From Streptomyces sp. BV286 (lineage in GTDB: Bacteria; Actinomycetota; Actinomycetes; Streptomycetales; Streptomycetaceae), in the NCBI RefSeq assembly GCF_019090165.1, contig NZ_JAHRIB010000174.1, positions 62,001 through 126,000 on the forward strand: DNA of 64,000 nt, in the 5' to 3' direction. Positions within the stretch are counted from its first letter, which is position 1. Every line of letters begins with the position of its first letter. A model generated the notes under the pieces. It had not been told where the DNA came from and searched no databases. It saw only the letters and a program-made list of their open reading frames with translations. This document shows, in pieces, positions 1 through 8,425 of this stretch. Made by a program: the position numbers and the translations under genes.

Positions 1-142
1 GCGTGCGCAGCGGCAGTTGATCCATCAGTTTTGTCACGTTTCGATCCATTGGGGGGTTCGTCGCAGGCATGCCGCGGCCGCCCATGGCAGCGCTGCGAGC
101 CGGGATTGCCGGCAGTGAGGTTGAGGGTCGGTGCGGCCCCGG

Positions 143-655
143 CTATCCGGAGCCCGCGGACGCAGACGGCTCCCACGTCGTGGCCGGTGATGTCGGCGGA
201 CTTGTCATCGTCGTCGACGCTCTGGGTGTTCCGGTGGCTGAGGGCGGCGGATTCGTGGTTCGGGACGCGGTCGGGTCCGAGGACCCTGTGGTCGAACTCC
301 CGGTGGTGGCCGGCTCCGTGGCGGGAGCGGAGGTTCCCTCGGCGGTCGGGGTGGAGTTGGCCGTGGACGTCGCGCCCGGTGTCGGCTCAGCGCCTGTGTC
401 CGAAGGTGCCGGGCTCACCACAGGCCGCGGAGCGGGAGCCTGCGGCCTGACCTCGTCGGAGGTCTGGGGCAGGAGGAAGAAGCCAAGGCCCACTCCGGCG
501 ACGGCCACGACCGAGCCGACGGCCTTCTGCGCCGCGCGGACACGGCGCCGGGCCCGAACGGCGGACCGCAGCCGCGCCTTGTGCCGCGACTCGAAGGGAG
601 TGTGTTCCTGGGCGTCGCGCATCATCCGCGCCAACTCCCGCTCGAAGTGGTCCAT
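143..655 (-). CDS. Membrane-anchored protein coupled to SigE-like sigma factor
   Basis: A 170-residue protein with a charged, Arg-rich N-terminal part (about residues 1-43), one hydrophobic segment (about 44-62, containing VGLGFFLLP) and a long Ser/Thr/Pro/Ala-rich tail. This is the topology of a single-pass protein with a disordered exported region. It starts 12 bases after the sigma-factor stop with a GGAGGAG ribosome site just upstream, so the two genes form an operon. By position it may be an anti-sigma or sigma-associated membrane protein, but no zinc-binding anti-sigma motif is visible, so that role is inference. Confidence 0.7.
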   Translation of the reverse strand: MDHFERELARMMRDAQEHTPFESRHKARLRSAVRARRRVRAAQKAVGSVVAVAGVGLGFFLLPQTSDEVRPQAPAPRPVVSPAPSDTGAEPTPGATSTANSTPTAEGTSAPATEPATTGSSTTGSSDPTASRTTNPPPSATGTPRASTTMTSPPTSPATTWEPSASAGSG

Positions 656-667
656 ATGGTCTCCTCC

Positions 668-1177
668 TCACCGCACCGGCTCGATGACGTCGGTCAGAAT
701 CCGACGCAGGCGCGCCACACCACGCGACGCATGGGTCCGTACGGTGCCCACCGGGCACCCCAGCACCTCCGCGACCTGCCTCTCCGGCAGATCCTGGTAA
801 TAGCGCAGCACGACCACCGCCCGCTGCCGCGGCGGCAACTGCGCCAACGCGGCCTCCAGACGCGAGCGTTCGGCCACCGCAGAGGACATGTCACCGGCCG
901 CCGCCAGGTCGGGCAGCTGTTCGACCGGCCGTTCGCCCCACCAGCGCCGCCGCGCCGAGCGCGCCGCCGCTCGTGCCAGGACCTGGCGTACGTACGCCTC
1001 CGGGGCCTCCTCCGCAATCCTGGGCCAGACGAACCAGAGCTTGACCAGAGCCTCCTGGAGCAGATCCTCGGCCCGGTGCCGGTCGCCGCCCACGAGCAGA
1101 TGGGCGAGGTGAAGCAAGCCGGGCCAGCGGGCCGCCACAAAACCGTCGAACCCTTCGGCTCGACTCTGCTCCTCCAT
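668..1177 (-). CDS. SigE-family ECF RNA polymerase sigma factor
   Basis: A 169-residue sigma-70 family protein. Region 2 is at about residues 8-75 (GFDGFVAARWPGLLHLAHLL, then HRAEDLLQEALVKLW). Region 4 is at about 108-160 (LPPRQRAVVVLRYYQDLPE, then the helix-turn-helix VAEVLGCPVGTVRTHASRG). Length and motifs fit the actinobacterial SigE-like ECF subfamily, which directs RNA polymerase to stress or envelope promoters. ATG start at 1177. The downstream membrane protein is probably co-transcribed. The regulon cannot be read from the sequence. Confidence 0.9.
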   Translation of the reverse strand: MEEQSRAEGFDGFVAARWPGLLHLAHLLVGGDRHRAEDLLQEALVKLWFVWPRIAEEAPEAYVRQVLARAAARSARRRWWGERPVEQLPDLAAAGDMSSAVAERSRLEAALAQLPPRQRAVVVLRYYQDLPERQVAEVLGCPVGTVRTHASRGVARLRRILTDVIEPVR

Positions 1178-1286
1178 CCCACCCTCCCCGTTCTGGTCAG
1201 CCCGCTACTTGGGGAAAGACTGTGGACACCGCCCCACGATTCACTTCAGCCTCGTGATCCGGGTCACATCACTTTGCAGTTGAGGG

Positions 1287-1705
1287 ATGATCGCTCTCGG
1301 TGCGATCTCCACCACCGCTCTGAGTGCCGTGTTGGCCACGGCCTGCTCCCGCCTCGCGGGGTCGCAGCGCATCATGCGGAGACGCCGCCATACGCCTCTG
1401 CCGCCCGTCGAGTCCAGCCTTTTGGCGACCGCTGAAAACATGGCCGCCCCGACGGGGGTGTGCCACTGTTCTGTCGACCGGTGAACGGACAGAGGGTGGA
1501 AGGCACCCTCGCCGAAAACGGCACAGGCCTCGGCCTGTGCCCGTGCAGCGGCGAGACCGTCACCGTCAACGGCCACCCCAATGACCTGTGGGTGTCCACG
1601 GGGAAGAGGATCGGCCAGTACTCGTTCCGGGGGAGTGCTGTGTATCTGCAGGACGGCAGCCACGGGGGCCTGACCGTCGAGAACGGCTACTGCTGGGAGC
1701 CTTGA
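1287..1705 (+). pseudogene. Possible frame-broken small secreted protein
   Basis: An ATG at 1287 opens a segment that reads like a signal peptide (MIALGAISTTALSAVLATA), but this frame ends at 1484 with implausible sequence. From about 1460 another frame, ending at 1705, has strong third-position G/C and a coherent Gly/Cys-rich product (with GLCPCSG and NGYCWEP). The two halves could be one secreted-protein gene broken by a frameshift, or the second may be an independent 81-residue ORF. No family is recognised. Confidence 0.3.
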
Positions 1706-1879
1706 CCGGCTTCGGAGATGCGCAAGCACGGCAACGGTCGCAGCCACGGGGGCTGACAGTCCGTCCGTCAGGGCCGGCCACGGTCCGAACAGTCACACGC
1801 ACACGACACATGACCGCTTGGTTGTCCCGCGTGTCCATCAGGCGGGAGAGACCAACTCCGCAGCACACAAGGGGGAAAC

Positions 1880-2329
1880 ATGAGATTCAACCGTTCAGTC
1901 CTGACTGCGGCCGCATTCGCCGCTCTCGCGGTGGGAGCCACGACCGCCCTGGCGGCACCCGCCTCCGCGGCACCCAACACCACGCCGCAGAAGGTCTGCG
2001 GAAGCGCCTACAAGACCGTGAACTCGGCGGCTGTCGGCTCGCTGGGCACGATCTATCTGACGTACAACTCCGCGAACGGCCAGAACTGCGTGGCCACCAT
2101 CCGCAACAACCCCGGCGCCGCCGTGGACATGTCCACCTGGGTCCACATCCCCGACACCCAGGAGTATGCGGAGGACTACGGGCGGTACACCTCGTACGCG
2201 GGTCCGGCCTACGTGTACGGCAAGGGGTACTGCGTCAGTTGGGGCGGTGGGATCAACAACGTGTACGTGCAGGTGAACGACTCCAACTGCGACGCACGCA
2301 AGGAGCACCGGGTCACCACCACCCGCTGA
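1880..2329 (+). CDS. Secreted spore-associated protein A-like protein
   Basis: A 149-residue protein with a classical signal peptide (basic MRFNR, hydrophobic stretch, cleavage near APASAAP at about residue 30). The mature part carries KVCGSAYKTVNS, GTIYLTYNSANGQNCVATIRN, YTSYAGPAYV and GYCVSWGG. This cysteine-containing pattern matches Streptomyces SapA-like spore-associated proteins as I know them. It is predicted extracellular, possibly spore- or aerial-hypha-associated; molecular function is unknown. A strong hairpin follows the gene at 2432-2474. Confidence 0.75.
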   Translation: MRFNRSVLTAAAFAALAVGATTALAAPASAAPNTTPQKVCGSAYKTVNSAAVGSLGTIYLTYNSANGQNCVATIRNNPGAAVDMSTWVHIPDTQEYAEDYGRYTSYAGPAYVYGKGYCVSWGGGINNVYVQVNDSNCDARKEHRVTTTR

Positions 2330-2431
2330 CCTGTTGCTTGACGGCCATGCCGTCCGACGTAGTGCTCCTTGAGCGGCAGCCGCCAGTGTGGCTGGCCAAC
2401 TCACCGGGGAGTACGTGGAGTTGAGTACGAA

Positions 2432-2474
2432 GGCCCCTGGCGGGCGATGTCGGTGGACTCTCCCGCCAGGGGCC
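2432..2474. terminator. Bidirectional hairpin terminator
   Basis: A perfect 13-bp inverted repeat: GGCCCCTGGCGGG at 2432-2444 pairs with CCCGCCAGGGGCC at 2462-2474 around a 17-base loop. It lies between convergent genes ending at 2329 (+) and 2525 (-). There is no T-tract, as is common in Streptomyces. Confidence 0.75.
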
Positions 2475-2524
2475 GGGGCTGCGCCTTGATTTTCGCAGTA
2501 CGGGCTGATGGCCCGTGACAACCG

Positions 2525-2965
2525 CTACCAGCGACGACGCGTCTCGTGGTCCTGTCGTGCGGCTGGTGCGGGGATGCGTCGGTACGCGGCGCGGGCGTTG
2601 ACGATGCGGGCGACGGCGGTTCCTGCGACCGCTGCGGCGAGCAGGCATGAGAGCCAGGTGGTGTCCCGGTGCCCGGCCCAGGTGAGCTCTCCCGCAGGTG
2701 GAATGGCGAAGCCGTTGAGGAAGAGCCAGCACAGTACGGCGGTTCCGGGGGCCGCGGTGAGGCGGGCGAACAACCCGAGCAGGGCAGCGAGGAGGGACAG
2801 CGCGATCAGCGCCGTGGTGGGGTGTCCCCGACCGCCGAGGTGGCTGGTGAGCGCCACCAGCAGCAGGGCGCCGATGGAGGCCGCGAACCAGACGAGCCGG
2901 GTCGCGACGGGCTGCGGAACTGCTCTGGCACCTGTGCTCAGCCGTACCCACTCGATCATGCCCAT
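2525..2965 (-). CDS. Four-helix integral membrane protein
   Basis: About 146 residues from the ATG at 2965; an upstream in-frame extension to 3034 lacks hydrophobic or conserved character. Four hydrophobic segments are visible: LVWFAASIGALLLVALTSHL, ALIALSLLAALLGLFARL, GTAVLCWLFLNGF and LSCLLAAAVAGTAVARIV. The spacing resembles the DUF4118/KdpD-type four-helix sensor module, but no kinase domain is attached. A basic C-terminal tail follows. Function unknown; family assignment tentative. Confidence 0.6.
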   Translation of the reverse strand: MGMIEWVRLSTGARAVPQPVATRLVWFAASIGALLLVALTSHLGGRGHPTTALIALSLLAALLGLFARLTAAPGTAVLCWLFLNGFAIPPAGELTWAGHRDTTWLSCLLAAAVAGTAVARIVNARAAYRRIPAPAARQDHETRRRW

Positions 2966-3210
2966 GGCGCCTCTCTGTTCGCTTTCCTGCGCGAGTGCGG
3001 AACAGAGCCCGCAGTCTCGCCAGGTCCGTGCCACAGGCGAATTCTTCCAGGCGGACGTCAGTTGCGGGTACTCCGCGCCTGAGCAGAACCCCGTTGCCGG
3101 GCATCGGAGTGCGGCACGAATTGGACCGCCAGAGGCTCTCGGCCGGTGTCACCTTCTTCCATCGGGCCGGGGCTCGTCGTCGTCCCCGTCACCGGTTGGG
3201 GGCGTCGGGC

Positions 3211-3630
3211 TCACGCCCCCTGCGTGGCGTCGATCTCGGCGATGAGCGCCTCGATGCGGTTCTTGATTTCGTCGCGGATCGGCCGTACTGACTCGACGCC
3301 CTTGCCTGCGGGGTCCTCCAGAGCCCAGTCGAGATACTTCTTGCCGGGGAAGATCGGGCAGGCGTCGCCGCAGCCCATGGTGATGACGTAGTCGGAGGCC
3401 TGGACGGCCTCGGTGGTCAGGATCTTCGGTTTGGCGTTGGCGATGTCGACGCCGACTTCCCTCATGGCCGCGACGGCGGCCGGGTTGACCTGGTCGCCGG
3501 GGACGGAGCCGGCCGAGCGCACCTCGATCCGGTCGCCCGCGAGGTGGCTGAGGAAGCCGGCGGCCATCTGGGAGCGGCCCGCGTTGTGGACGCAGACGAA
3601 CAGCACGGAGGCGAGCGGGGCGGCAGGCAT
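3211..3630 (-). CDS. arsC: Arsenate reductase (low-molecular-weight phosphatase fold)
   Basis: A cytoplasmic enzyme reducing arsenate to arsenite for export. The P-loop CVHNAGRS places the catalytic Cys at about residue 13 of the protein starting at 3630. A downstream CGDAC pair and the aspartate-bearing DWALEDPAG segment fit the LMW-PTP/ArsC architecture. About 139 residues is normal for the family. An in-frame upstream start at 3657 is possible but precedes the conserved fold. The gene is transcribed away from arsR-acr3, so arsenite sensing at the shared intergenic region could control both directions. Whether thioredoxin or mycothiol is the reductant is not decidable here. Confidence 0.92.
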   Translation of the reverse strand: MPAAPLASVLFVCVHNAGRSQMAAGFLSHLAGDRIEVRSAGSVPGDQVNPAAVAAMREVGVDIANAKPKILTTEAVQASDYVITMGCGDACPIFPGKKYLDWALEDPAGKGVESVRPIRDEIKNRIEALIAEIDATQGA

Positions 3631-3823
3631 GGGTTCTTCCTTCACGGTCTGGATCAACGCGGCTGCGGTGCGCGGTGGTTCAGGCGGGCAAGGTGGCCAG
3701 TGGTGCGGTGGTTCGGTGATGTGGGCGTCGGGGGCGTCGCGGATTGCCCGTACGGCGGCGAGCGGTGCGCCGTCGAGGCCGGCCGCGAGACCTCTCCGGC
3801 GGTCTGTAGGTCAGCCCGGACTG

Positions 3824-3854
3824 GTATCAGTGTCGGGTGATGTGACAGTATCAG
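3824..3854. promoter_or_regulatory. Candidate ArsR operator in arsC/arsR intergenic region
   Basis: The heptamer GTATCAG occurs at 3824-3830 and again at 3848-3854, four bases before the arsR start. Direct or imperfectly inverted AT-rich elements at this position are typical ArsR sites. No Shine-Dalgarno sequence is visible before the ATG, so a leaderless arsR transcript is possible. Low certainty without binding data. Confidence 0.35.
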
Positions 3855-3857
3855 CCC

Positions 3858-4166
3858 ATGATGACGTCAGTCGACACTGATCTGATGCGGGTCCTCGCCG
3901 ACCCGCTCCGCCTCCAGATCGTCACTCTCCTCGCCAAGGAGACGCTCTGCTCCACTCACCTGATCGAGGAGACGGGTGCGAAGCAGACCAACCTCTCCAA
4001 CCACCTGAGAGTGCTGCGCGAGGCCGGGGTCGTGGAGACGGAGCCGTGCGGGCGCTTCACGTACTACAAGCTCAAGCCGGACGTCATCGCCTCGCTCGCC
4101 GGTCAGTTCGCCGACCTGGCCGAGTCCGCTCGCCATGCCGCCGACAACAAGAGGGCCTGCCCGTGA
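3858..4166 (+). CDS. arsR: ArsR-family arsenical-responsive repressor
   Basis: A 102-residue winged-helix repressor. The recognition helix region is KQTNLSNHLRVLREAGVV, followed by the beta-wing GRFTYYKL. Classical ArsR senses As(III) through an ELCVCDL motif. Here the equivalent stretch is ETLCSTHLIEETG, with one Cys (about residue 31) plus His34; further Cys residues occur at EPCGR and the C-terminal RACP. The thiol ligand set is therefore atypical. The stop codon overlaps the GTG start of acr3 (GTGA), indicating translational coupling. It probably represses arsR-acr3 and perhaps divergent arsC. Confidence 0.92.
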   Translation: MMTSVDTDLMRVLADPLRLQIVTLLAKETLCSTHLIEETGAKQTNLSNHLRVLREAGVVETEPCGRFTYYKLKPDVIASLAGQFADLAESARHAADNKRACP

Positions 4167-5263
4167 CCCCCACCGAAGCACCCGCGACGTCCCCCACCGG
4201 GGATTCCTCCGTCGTCGCGAAACTGTCGACGCTCGACCGTTTCCTCGCCGTCTGGATCCTGGCCGCCATGGCCCTCGGCCTCGGTCTGGGGCGCGCGGTC
4301 CCCGGCCTCGACGACGCACTGGCCAAGGTCGAGATCGGCGGTATCTCCCTGCCCATCGCGGTCGGCCTCCTGATCATGATGTACCCGGTCCTGGCGAAGG
4401 TCCGCTACGACAAGCTCGACGCGGTCACCGGCGACAAGAAGCTCATGGTCTCCTCGCTGGTCATCAACTGGATCCTCGGCCCGGCCATCATGTTCGCCCT
4501 GGCGTGGATCTTCCTGCCGGACCTGCCCGAGTACCGCACCGGCCTGATCATCGTCGGTCTGGCCCGCTGCATCGCCATGGTCATCATCTGGAACGACCTC
4601 GCCTGCGGCGACCGCGAGGCGGCAGCCGTCCTGGTCGCCCTCAACTCCGTCTTCCAGGTCCTCACCTTCGGCCTGCTCGGCTGGTTCTACCTCGACCTGC
4701 TGCCCGGCTGGCTGAACCTCGGCGACGGCGAACACCTCGACATCTCCATGTGGAAGATCGCCCTGAACGTCGTCATCTTCCTCGGCATCCCGCTGCTCGC
4801 CGGCTTCCTCACCCGACGCGTCGGCGAGCAGAAGCTCGGCCGCGACCGCTACGAGTCCGGCTTCCTTCCGAAGATCGGTCCCTGGGCGCTCTACGGTCTG
4901 CTCTTCACGATCGTGATCCTCTTCGCCCTGCAGGGCAAGTCCATCACCTCGCAGCCCCTGGACGTGGTCCGGATCGCTGTGCCGCTGCTGGTCTACTTCG
5001 CCGTGATGTGGTTCGGCACCTTCGCCCTCGGCAAAGCCATCGGCCTCGCCTACGACCGCACCGCCACGCTCGCCTTCACAGCGGCGGGCAACAACTTCGA
5101 GCTCGCGATCGCGGTCGCCATCGCCACCTTCGGCGTCACCTCCGGCCAGGCCCTGTCCGGCGTGGTCGGCCCGCTGATCGAGGTGCCTGTCCTGGTCGCG
5201 CTCGTCTACGTGTCCCTGGCCTGGCGGCGCAAATTGTGGCCTGCTGCCTCCTCCCCGCTCTGA
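4163..5263 (+). CDS. acr3: ACR3-family arsenite efflux permease
   Basis: A 366-residue polytopic membrane protein with about ten hydrophobic segments. The conserved family Cys sits in GLARCIAMVIIW (about residue 136), and the conserved Glu in AAGNNFELAIAVAIATFGV near the C-terminus. ACR3 expels arsenite using the proton-motive force. The GTG start at 4163 overlaps the arsR stop; an ATG at 4046 in this frame would overlap arsR and give a non-hydrophobic extension, so it is rejected. With arsC and arsR this forms a complete minimal arsenic-resistance set. Confidence 0.93.
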   Translation: MTPTEAPATSPTGDSSVVAKLSTLDRFLAVWILAAMALGLGLGRAVPGLDDALAKVEIGGISLPIAVGLLIMMYPVLAKVRYDKLDAVTGDKKLMVSSLVINWILGPAIMFALAWIFLPDLPEYRTGLIIVGLARCIAMVIIWNDLACGDREAAAVLVALNSVFQVLTFGLLGWFYLDLLPGWLNLGDGEHLDISMWKIALNVVIFLGIPLLAGFLTRRVGEQKLGRDRYESGFLPKIGPWALYGLLFTIVILFALQGKSITSQPLDVVRIAVPLLVYFAVMWFGTFALGKAIGLAYDRTATLAFTAAGNNFELAIAVAIATFGVTSGQALSGVVGPLIEVPVLVALVYVSLAWRRKLWPAASSPL

Positions 5264-5491
5264 TCGCCGCGAGCGTCGGCGCCGGGGTCGGCGCGGGCAG
5301 GAGGGGAGCAGGGTAGGAGGGGGGAGGAGCCGAAGCCGAGGGCCTGGCTCCAAGGGCTTGCATGAGCTGCCACCCCGATAGCGGTCCCGGAAGTATCGGA
5401 TTGGCGGCTATTCCTGCGACAGGCCCTGCGCGTACCCGGAATTGTGGCCTCCACCACGGCGAATGCGGTCTTGACCTGGTGAGATCGCCGG

Positions 5492-6532
5492 ATGCTCGGT
5501 TTCCTCCTCCGTCTCCTGCCGTTCTGGGTCCGCGAGCCGCTGCTCATCGCGGTCGGATCCGTCCTCGGCGTACGCATCATGTATCTCGCCATCAGTGATC
5601 GCGACCGGGTTGCGGCCGGTCTCAGCGTGGTGTTCCTCGTGTTCACCGCGGTACGCGTCTACGTGGTGGTCCGTGCTCTGCGTGCACGCCGGGACTCGAG
5701 TCCGGCGGTCTCCGCAGGCGGGGCGGCGGCCGATATTGCCGCCAAGGTCCAGCCCCAGGCCAAGGTCCAGCCCCAGGCCAAGGTCCAGCCCCAGGCCGGA
5801 GTTGGGCCGCGCCCCGTCCCGAGCACGCCGGAAAAGGAGCCCAACGCGTGGGGCCAGGCCTTCGCGGCCGTGGCCGTGTTCGGGGCACTCGCGGCAGCGG
5901 TGTGGGTGGGACCGAAGGTGATGCCGTCCGAAGACAGCACCCCGAAACCCGCCTCGTGTTCGGACGGAGAGCAAGAGGCGCTTCCGAGGACCTACAAGAA
6001 GACGCCTCGGCCGGTGACCGGTGAGGAGCTGTGCGAGGCACTCAACCGGCCAGACCTGGCCGAGCTCCTCGGAACGCCCGGAGAGATCGCGACCTCAGCT
6101 TCCGGCACAAGCAACACGGCTCCCCTGACCGACGGGAAGGTTGCCGCGCCGGAGGCCGAGGTCAGCTTCGACACGTACTCGGTGAATGTCTCGGCCACGT
6201 ACAACAAGCTCACGACTGACCAGTACGTGAAGCTGATGAAGTACGGGAATGAGATAGACATCAGGACCCTCAAGGTTCTGGGTCGGCCCGCGGTCTTCGC
6301 CTCGGACCACACCATGAAGATCGAGATCAACCTCGGGGGTGGCGGATCCGGCGGACCGGTCGAACAGGGCCCCCTGGCCAGGACACTTACCGTGGCCCTC
6401 GACCGCCAAGACCACGGCGGCTACTGCGACATCACCGTATGGAGCGAGTCCGGAGCCCTCCCGAACGACAGCGTTCTCCTCGACATCGCTGAGAAGGTTC
6501 TTCCGACGATCCCCGAACGGCCTGTTCGATGA
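5492..6532 (+). CDS. Membrane-anchored hypothetical protein with KVQPQA repeats
   Basis: A 346-residue protein with hydrophobic helices near residues 12-32 and 40-62, a low-complexity linker with three KVQPQA repeats, another membrane segment (AFAAVAVFGALAAAVWVG) and an exported domain. That domain starts near ASCSDGEQEALP and includes PRPVTGEELCEALNRPDLAELLG. It resembles Streptomyces membrane proteins annotated as DUF6215, from memory and not certain. The extracytoplasmic domain has several Cys residues, possibly disulfide-bonded. No operon partner is evident; function unknown. Confidence 0.65.
   Translation: MLGFLLRLLPFWVREPLLIAVGSVLGVRIMYLAISDRDRVAAGLSVVFLVFTAVRVYVVVRALRARRDSSPAVSAGGAAADIAAKVQPQAKVQPQAKVQPQAGVGPRPVPSTPEKEPNAWGQAFAAVAVFGALAAAVWVGPKVMPSEDSTPKPASCSDGEQEALPRTYKKTPRPVTGEELCEALNRPDLAELLGTPGEIATSASGTSNTAPLTDGKVAAPEAEVSFDTYSVNVSATYNKLTTDQYVKLMKYGNEIDIRTLKVLGRPAVFASDHTMKIEINLGGGGSGGPVEQGPLARTLTVALDRQDHGGYCDITVWSESGALPNDSVLLDIAEKVLPTIPERPVR
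5744..5797 (+). repeat. Three perfect 18-bp tandem repeats
   Basis: The unit AAGGTCCAGCCCCAGGCC occurs at 5744-5761, 5762-5779 and 5780-5797, encoding KVQPQA three times in the linker of the membrane protein. Being a multiple of three, copy-number change would lengthen the linker without frameshift. Confidence 0.95.
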
Positions 6533-6723
6533 GGCGCTGCGAACCTGGGCCGCGAAAAGACTGATCCGATCGCCCGGTCGGCGTTGGCATTTGTCGCGTG
6601 ACGGGGGCTCGGTGCGGTCGGCGCGCACGCGGCAACTGCTGGTCTGCCGTACGCGGTTGGGGCAACGCGTCCTCAGTCGCGCGACCAGGATCGCAGAGTC
6701 GCCAGCTGGGCGTGGTGCGCCCG

Positions 6724-7389
6724 CTACCGCTTCCCGACGGTGTAGGTCAGGTGGGTCACCCGGGACGATGCGTCCGTGCGGGACTGGTCGAGGGCGAGGC
6801 GGGCCGGGTCCACGCGGTCGAACAGACGGATACCGCTGCCGAACAGTACGGGCGCGAGAGTGATCGAGAACTCGTCGATCAGGCCGCCGTCCAGGTACTG
6901 CTGGATCGTCTCGGCGCCGCCGGAGATGCGGACGTCACGGTCTCCGGCGGCCTCACGGGCCTGGTCGAGGGCGCTGGAGATGCCGTCGTTGACAAAATGG
7001 AAGGTCGTGCCGCCCGGCCGCACCCACGGGTCACGCTTGGTGTGGGTGACGACGAACACCGGGGTGCGGAACGGAGCCTCCTCCGGCCATGCCAACTCGC
7101 CCGCGTCGAACATGCGCTTGCCCATGACGCTCGCGCCGGTGCGCTCGTACGTCGCCCGTGCGACGTCGTTGTCGATGCCTTCCTCGCCGCCCTCGCCGAG
7201 CTTGAGGGTCTCCCGGAACCACCGCTGCGGGAACAGCCACGCCTGCAGCTCCGACCATTTCGACATCCAGCGCTGGACCCTCGGGTCGTTCTGACCTACG
7301 GGGGAGAACACGAGCTCGACGGGCACGGCCTCCGGCGCCATGAAGCCGTCGAGCGACATCGTCACGCTGAAGAACACCTTTCCGCCCAT
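6724..7389 (-). CDS. Dihydrofolate reductase-like (RibD C-terminal fold) protein
   Basis: A 221-residue protein of the RibD-C/DHFR-like family: KVFFSVTMSLDGFMAP at the N-terminus, GASVMGKRMFD, TPVFVVTHTKRDPW, DVRISGGAETIQQYLDGGLID and PVLFGSGIRLFD. These proteins bind NADPH; true substrates are usually unknown and they are not the folate-pathway DHFR. Its ATG overlaps the stop of the preceding SRPBCC gene (TGATG), so translation is coupled. It is the last gene of a three-gene ArsR/SRPBCC/DHFR-like operon, a frequent arrangement in actinomycetes. Confidence 0.88.
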   Translation of the reverse strand: MGGKVFFSVTMSLDGFMAPEAVPVELVFSPVGQNDPRVQRWMSKWSELQAWLFPQRWFRETLKLGEGGEEGIDNDVARATYERTGASVMGKRMFDAGELAWPEEAPFRTPVFVVTHTKRDPWVRPGGTTFHFVNDGISSALDQAREAAGDRDVRISGGAETIQQYLDGGLIDEFSITLAPVLFGSGIRLFDRVDPARLALDQSRTDASSRVTHLTYTVGKR

Positions 7390-7925
7390 CAGCCCTCCGC
7401 TCCCTTCGGTGTGGATTCGGTCCGGCCGGTGTCGTTCCGGGTGAGGCCGACGACGTACGCCGCCAGGTTGCGCAGCGTCTGCTCGCCGCCCTCGACCGCG
7501 TGGTACTTCTCCACCGCCTCGTCGCGCAGTTCCTTGGTGGGGAACACCGTGCGCATCACGATCCGGGTCTCCTCGCCGGCCGGTTCGAAGGTCAGGACCG
7601 ACTCGAAGGCGTTGGGGTCGTCGCGGGACTCGCCGTGCACCAGCGCGATGCGTGTCGGCGGGACGATCTCGGTCCAGGTGATCCACTCCTGGTAGTCGGT
7701 CCCGTCCGGCCCGTGCATCACGAAGGCCCAGGCCCCGCCCGTGCGGAACTCGAAGGACCGCGTCGTGGTGGTGAACCCGTCCGGTCCCCACCACCGCGAC
7801 AGGTGCCGCACCTGCGTGAACGCCTCGAACACCAGCTCCCGTGGGGCGCCGATGGTCCGGGAGATCACGACCTCGCGGTCCGCGGTCGTGTGGTCGGGCT
7901 CGCTGCCGCTACTGGTCTTCGTCAT
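7389..7925 (-). CDS. SRPBCC-fold (AHSA1-type) protein
   Basis: A 178-residue START/Bet v1-like protein. Typical AHSA1 signatures are present: VVISRTIGAPRELVFEAFT, HLSRWWGPDGFTTTTRSFEF, GAWAFVMHGPDGTDYQEW, TRIVMRTVFPTKELRDEAVE, and the ending GGEQTLRNLAAYV. The fold forms a hydrophobic ligand pocket; the ligand is unknown. The start overlaps the end of the ArsR gene by 17 bases and its stop overlaps the next gene's start, so all three are expressed as one unit. Confidence 0.9.
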   Translation of the reverse strand: MTKTSSGSEPDHTTADREVVISRTIGAPRELVFEAFTQVRHLSRWWGPDGFTTTTRSFEFRTGGAWAFVMHGPDGTDYQEWITWTEIVPPTRIALVHGESRDDPNAFESVLTFEPAGEETRIVMRTVFPTKELRDEAVEKYHAVEGGEQTLRNLAAYVVGLTRNDTGRTESTPKGAEG

Positions 7926-8271
7926 CCGGGGGTTCCTCCTGCCTTGCCTGTCTCAGATCTCGCACGTACTCGTCCAGCCGGTCGAAGGTCTCGTTCCAGA
8001 ACTGTTCGAAGCCACCCACCCACTCGTGGATCGGCCGCAGCCCGCGGGCGTCCAGGCCGTACAGCCGCTGCTTGCCCGCTCCGCGGACCTGCACCAGCCC
8101 GACCTCGCGGAGGACCCGCAGGTGCTTGGACGCCTGCGGCTGGCTCATCCCGAGGTCCCGCGCCAGTTCGGTCACGGGCCGTTCGCCACCCCGCAGCAGC
8201 ATCAGGATCTCCCGCCGCTGCGGCTCTGCGATCGCGTTGAACGCGTCCGAGGTCGTCGCCGCTCGTGCCAT
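7909..8271 (-). CDS. ArsR-family winged-helix regulator of SRPBCC operon
   Basis: About 120 residues from the ATG at 8271; a further in-frame start at 8298 adds nine non-conserved residues. The N-terminal FNAIAEPQRREILMLLRGGE and recognition segment MSQPQASKHLRVLREVGLV are typical of the ArsR subfamily paired with SRPBCC proteins, which lack obvious metal ligands. It probably autoregulates the operon in response to a small molecule or cofactor state. First gene of the three-gene unit; a short inverted repeat at 8283-8298 just upstream could be its operator. Confidence 0.9.
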   Translation of the reverse strand: MARAATTSDAFNAIAEPQRREILMLLRGGERPVTELARDLGMSQPQASKHLRVLREVGLVQVRGAGKQRLYGLDARGLRPIHEWVGGFEQFWNETFDRLDEYVRDLRQARQEEPPDDEDQ

Positions 8272-8282
8272 GAACCCATCGT

Positions 8283-8298
8283 ATGCCCATAGCGGCAT
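8283..8298. promoter_or_regulatory. Inverted repeat upstream of ArsR/SRPBCC operon
   Basis: ATGCC and GGCAT are separated by six bases, 11 bases before the ArsR start codon. The position suits an autoregulatory operator, but five-base arms are weak evidence in high-GC DNA. Confidence 0.3.
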
Positions 8299-8425
8299 GC
8301 GTCAACGGCTGTGTGACCACCGTCAGTGGCGGCCGAGATCACCGGTCGGCCCGCACGCACTTACGGCTAATCCGCGTGTCACGCCCAACCTGGCGTCAGT
8401 CAGGGTTCCCGATGCTGGTGACCTA

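Noticed and set aside
1241..1747. 168-codon minus-strand open frame
   Set aside because: No conserved motif; the plus strand has better third-position bias over the same DNA.
4103..5353. 416-codon open frame on the minus strand across acr3
   Set aside because: Very acidic low-complexity translation opposite a clearly real ACR3 permease; a GC-skew shadow.
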